A stretch of 64,000 nt of DNA from Amorphochlora amoebiformis (taxonomy: Eukaryota; Cercozoa; Chlorarachniophyceae), in assembly GCA_054601695.1 (NCBI GenBank), contig BAAHQB010000107.1, positions 372,001 through 436,000 of the forward strand. The letters are read 5' to 3'. The notes beneath the pieces were generated by a model. The model searched no databases. It was not told the origin of the DNA and saw only the letters and a program-made list of their open reading frames with translations. Made by a program: the position numbers and the translations under genes. This document shows, one piece after another, positions 50,833-64,000 of the stretch; the first letter of the stretch is position 1; each line of letters starts with the position of its first letter.

Positions 50833-52340
50833 AACTCAGCACTGAAATGTTTTTATACATATTATTATTATTAGATCATGGTCTTGCTAGTCTTAATTTG
50901 TACATTAGTGCCGTGGTGGCCGCTGGTAGTTCTAGCATATGTTAGTGACATTCAATGAGTTTTCAGTGCAATAACGGTGAATAGATCTTACGTACTTATC
51001 TTCGGAATACAAACTAGACAAACAACAATAATGAGACAATACCACTCAACTCGCACCTGCATGTGTGCGACACAACACTTAACTACACCCACGTGTCATC
51101 ATGCGTATGTGCATGCGTACTAACTAGACTTACCTACGCACGCACCAACATGCGCACATGCGCACTATAATATTTACTTACATACGTATCAAACTTACCA
51201 ACATACTAGACATACGCACCAGGCGCGCGTACATACCTACTAACATACTGATACTCATTCCGTATACTAAATGTTTCCATCCGCTCCAGCGCTATATATA
51301 GTACTAGTGTGAAGTTCACATTGGGTGACTAGATACTATCAAATAACTATACTACTAAAAACGGTACGGTAGCTTGAGCTAGTTGAGGCACCTACATATG
51401 TGCGACACAACACTAACTCTAGAACTACACCTACGTACGTATCATCATGCGTGTGTGCATGCGTACTAACTAGACTTACGCACGCAACAACCAACATGCG
51501 CACATGCGCACTATAATATTTACTTACATACGTATCAAACTTACCAACATACTTGTAATACTAGACATACGCACCAGCGTACGCACATGCCTGCACCAGC
51601 GTGCGCACATGCCTACTAACATACTGATACATTCCGTATTTTATACCTGCTACGTACTAAATGTTTCCATCCTCTCCAGTGTGAAGTTCACATTGGGTGA
51701 CTAGATACTATCAAATAACTATCTATAACTATACTACTACTAAAAACAGAACAGTAGCTTGCGCGATCATGAGCCATAGGATTACTTCTACTTAAACTTA
51801 GCAAAATAAATAAATATATGCAATGCATATATATATATATATATATATATAATTCAACGTCCAACTTTAAACTTAAGCTGTCGTCTTAGTAGTCTTAGTA
51901 GCAATTTGAAAGAAATTTAGATCGGCCTGCAAGACTAGCAAGACGCTAAAATCCGGATATCACCTGATACTATGGGAGGAAATTTTAGATAATTCCGAAG
52001 CTTGGGTACTATCGCCGGTATTGTACGGTACTAACTAGGCAGTTGCCAGGGGGTTAGCCTTGAAGTTTCCGACGAATCGTTCTGACAGTATCTAGTACTA
52101 GTTACTAGAGCTACGCCGAACTTCCAGTCATTCCTAAAGGTTCATGCTGGTGGAACTATAATATTATAATGTACTACAAGTACTAGTACATAAAATATGT
52201 GTGTGTATGTATATTATATATTTGTATGTTTGTATGTAGATATATGTGTAAATATAATGTATATATGTATATATATGTGTATATATATATACATATATAT
52301 ATAAATACATATTATATATATATATATATATATAAATATA

Positions 52341-52384
<44 letters not shown>

Positions 52385-52429
52385 GAATATATATATATAT
52401 ATATATATGAGTATATTTATATATACATA

Positions 52430-52472
<43 letters not shown>

Positions 52473-52498
52473 ATATATATATACATATATGTGTAACA
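50833..52498. other. Spacer between convergent TBC and ApaG genes
   Basis: About 1.67 kb, mostly free of TA microsatellite. It holds a tandem duplication of about 350 bp (listed separately), CATGCGCACATG-type steps and TA/TG-rich sequence after 52195. No coding exon or RNA gene is recognised on either strand. Confidence 0.6.
51053..51768. repeat. Tandem duplication of about 350 bp
   Basis: 51053-51388 and 51390-51768 share the same order of blocks: GTGCGACACAACACT, GCATGCGTACTAACTAGACT, CAACATGCGCACATGCGCAC, AAATGTTTCCATCC and GTGAAGTTCACATTGGGTGA. The second copy has internal expansions of ACGCACCAGCGT-type units. Confidence 0.88.
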
Positions 52499-61328
<8,830 letters not shown>

Positions 61329-61426
61329 GGTATTGTCCCAGGTATTGTCCCAGGTGTGTCCCAGTTGTCACCTAGGAGAGTCAAACCCTTTAATATCAGA
61401 AATCCTAGACCTCTAATACCCTATGC
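61329..61426. promoter_or_regulatory. Divergent promoter, ApaG gene / NT5DC gene
   Basis: 98 bp between the two ATGs, with three TGTCCCAG elements at 61334, 61346 and 61357, the first two in a perfect 12-bp tandem repeat (GTATTGTCCCAG). No TATA box. Both genes carry mitochondrial-type leaders, so shared control is plausible. Confidence 0.5.
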
Positions 61427-63880
<2,454 letters not shown>

Positions 63881-63907
63881 GTAAATACATGTTACGCATT
63901 GTCATAC

Positions 63908-63949
<42 letters not shown>

Positions 63950-64000
63950 ATATATATTCATATATATGTTTGCATTCGTTCCTAATTCTTTCCCCCTCCT

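Overview
The window is eukaryotic nuclear DNA. Most of it is (TA)n microsatellite, and inside that background lie short islands of ordinary base composition, mostly 23-180 bp. Read as exons with GT..AG borders, the islands join in frame into spliced genes. TTAGGG-type arrays suggest a TTAGGG telomere. One gene begins with a signal peptide and transit peptide with a Phe at the junction, the plastid import signal of algae with red secondary plastids (stramenopiles, haptophytes, cryptophytes). An alga of that kind is the best guess; the genus cannot be named from the sequence.

Layout: (1) 758-3739, minus, unknown protein, probably incomplete at the left. (2) 5664-34539, minus, a PARP1-like poly(ADP-ribose) polymerase in 48 exons; coding length 2601 nt (866 aa) spread over 28.9 kb. 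(3) 34680-35169, plus, 121-aa unknown protein. (4) 36421-39411, plus, 156-aa unknown protein in 4 exons. (5) 39909-42535, minus, plastid-targeted membrane protein. (6) 42655-50832, plus, TBC-domain Rab GAP in 14 exons (416 aa) with an N-terminal membrane anchor. (7) 52499-61328, minus, ApaG-domain protein with a mitochondrial-type N-terminus. (8) 61427 to the right edge, plus, NT5DC-type HAD 5'-nucleotidase, incomplete at the right.

Gene spacing and intron size contrast strongly. Three divergent pairs (2/3, 5/6, 7/8) share gaps of only 98-140 bp, while introns reach well over 1 kb. Introns typically start GTATAT and end TATAG, so the microsatellite runs into both splice sites. Several introns also hold GA/CT tracts, telomere-like arrays, minisatellites or a dispersed repeat.

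The most unusual structure is a family of partial exon copies, each still carrying its splice site, next to at least 13 intact exons in five genes. Copies of an exon's 5' edge (with acceptor) lie only upstream of the intact exon; copies of its 3' edge (with donor) lie only downstream. I saw no exception. A second oddity is the PARP exon carrying the catalytic Tyr: 50 bp lying between CCCTAA repeats on one side and TTAGGG repeats on the other, the orientation of a tiny telomere-capped chromosome.

All exon models were built by eye from frame, splice borders and family motifs. The PARP, TBC and 156-aa models are complete, with phases matching at every junction. The plastid gene, the ApaG gene and the left-most gene each have one unresolved junction.
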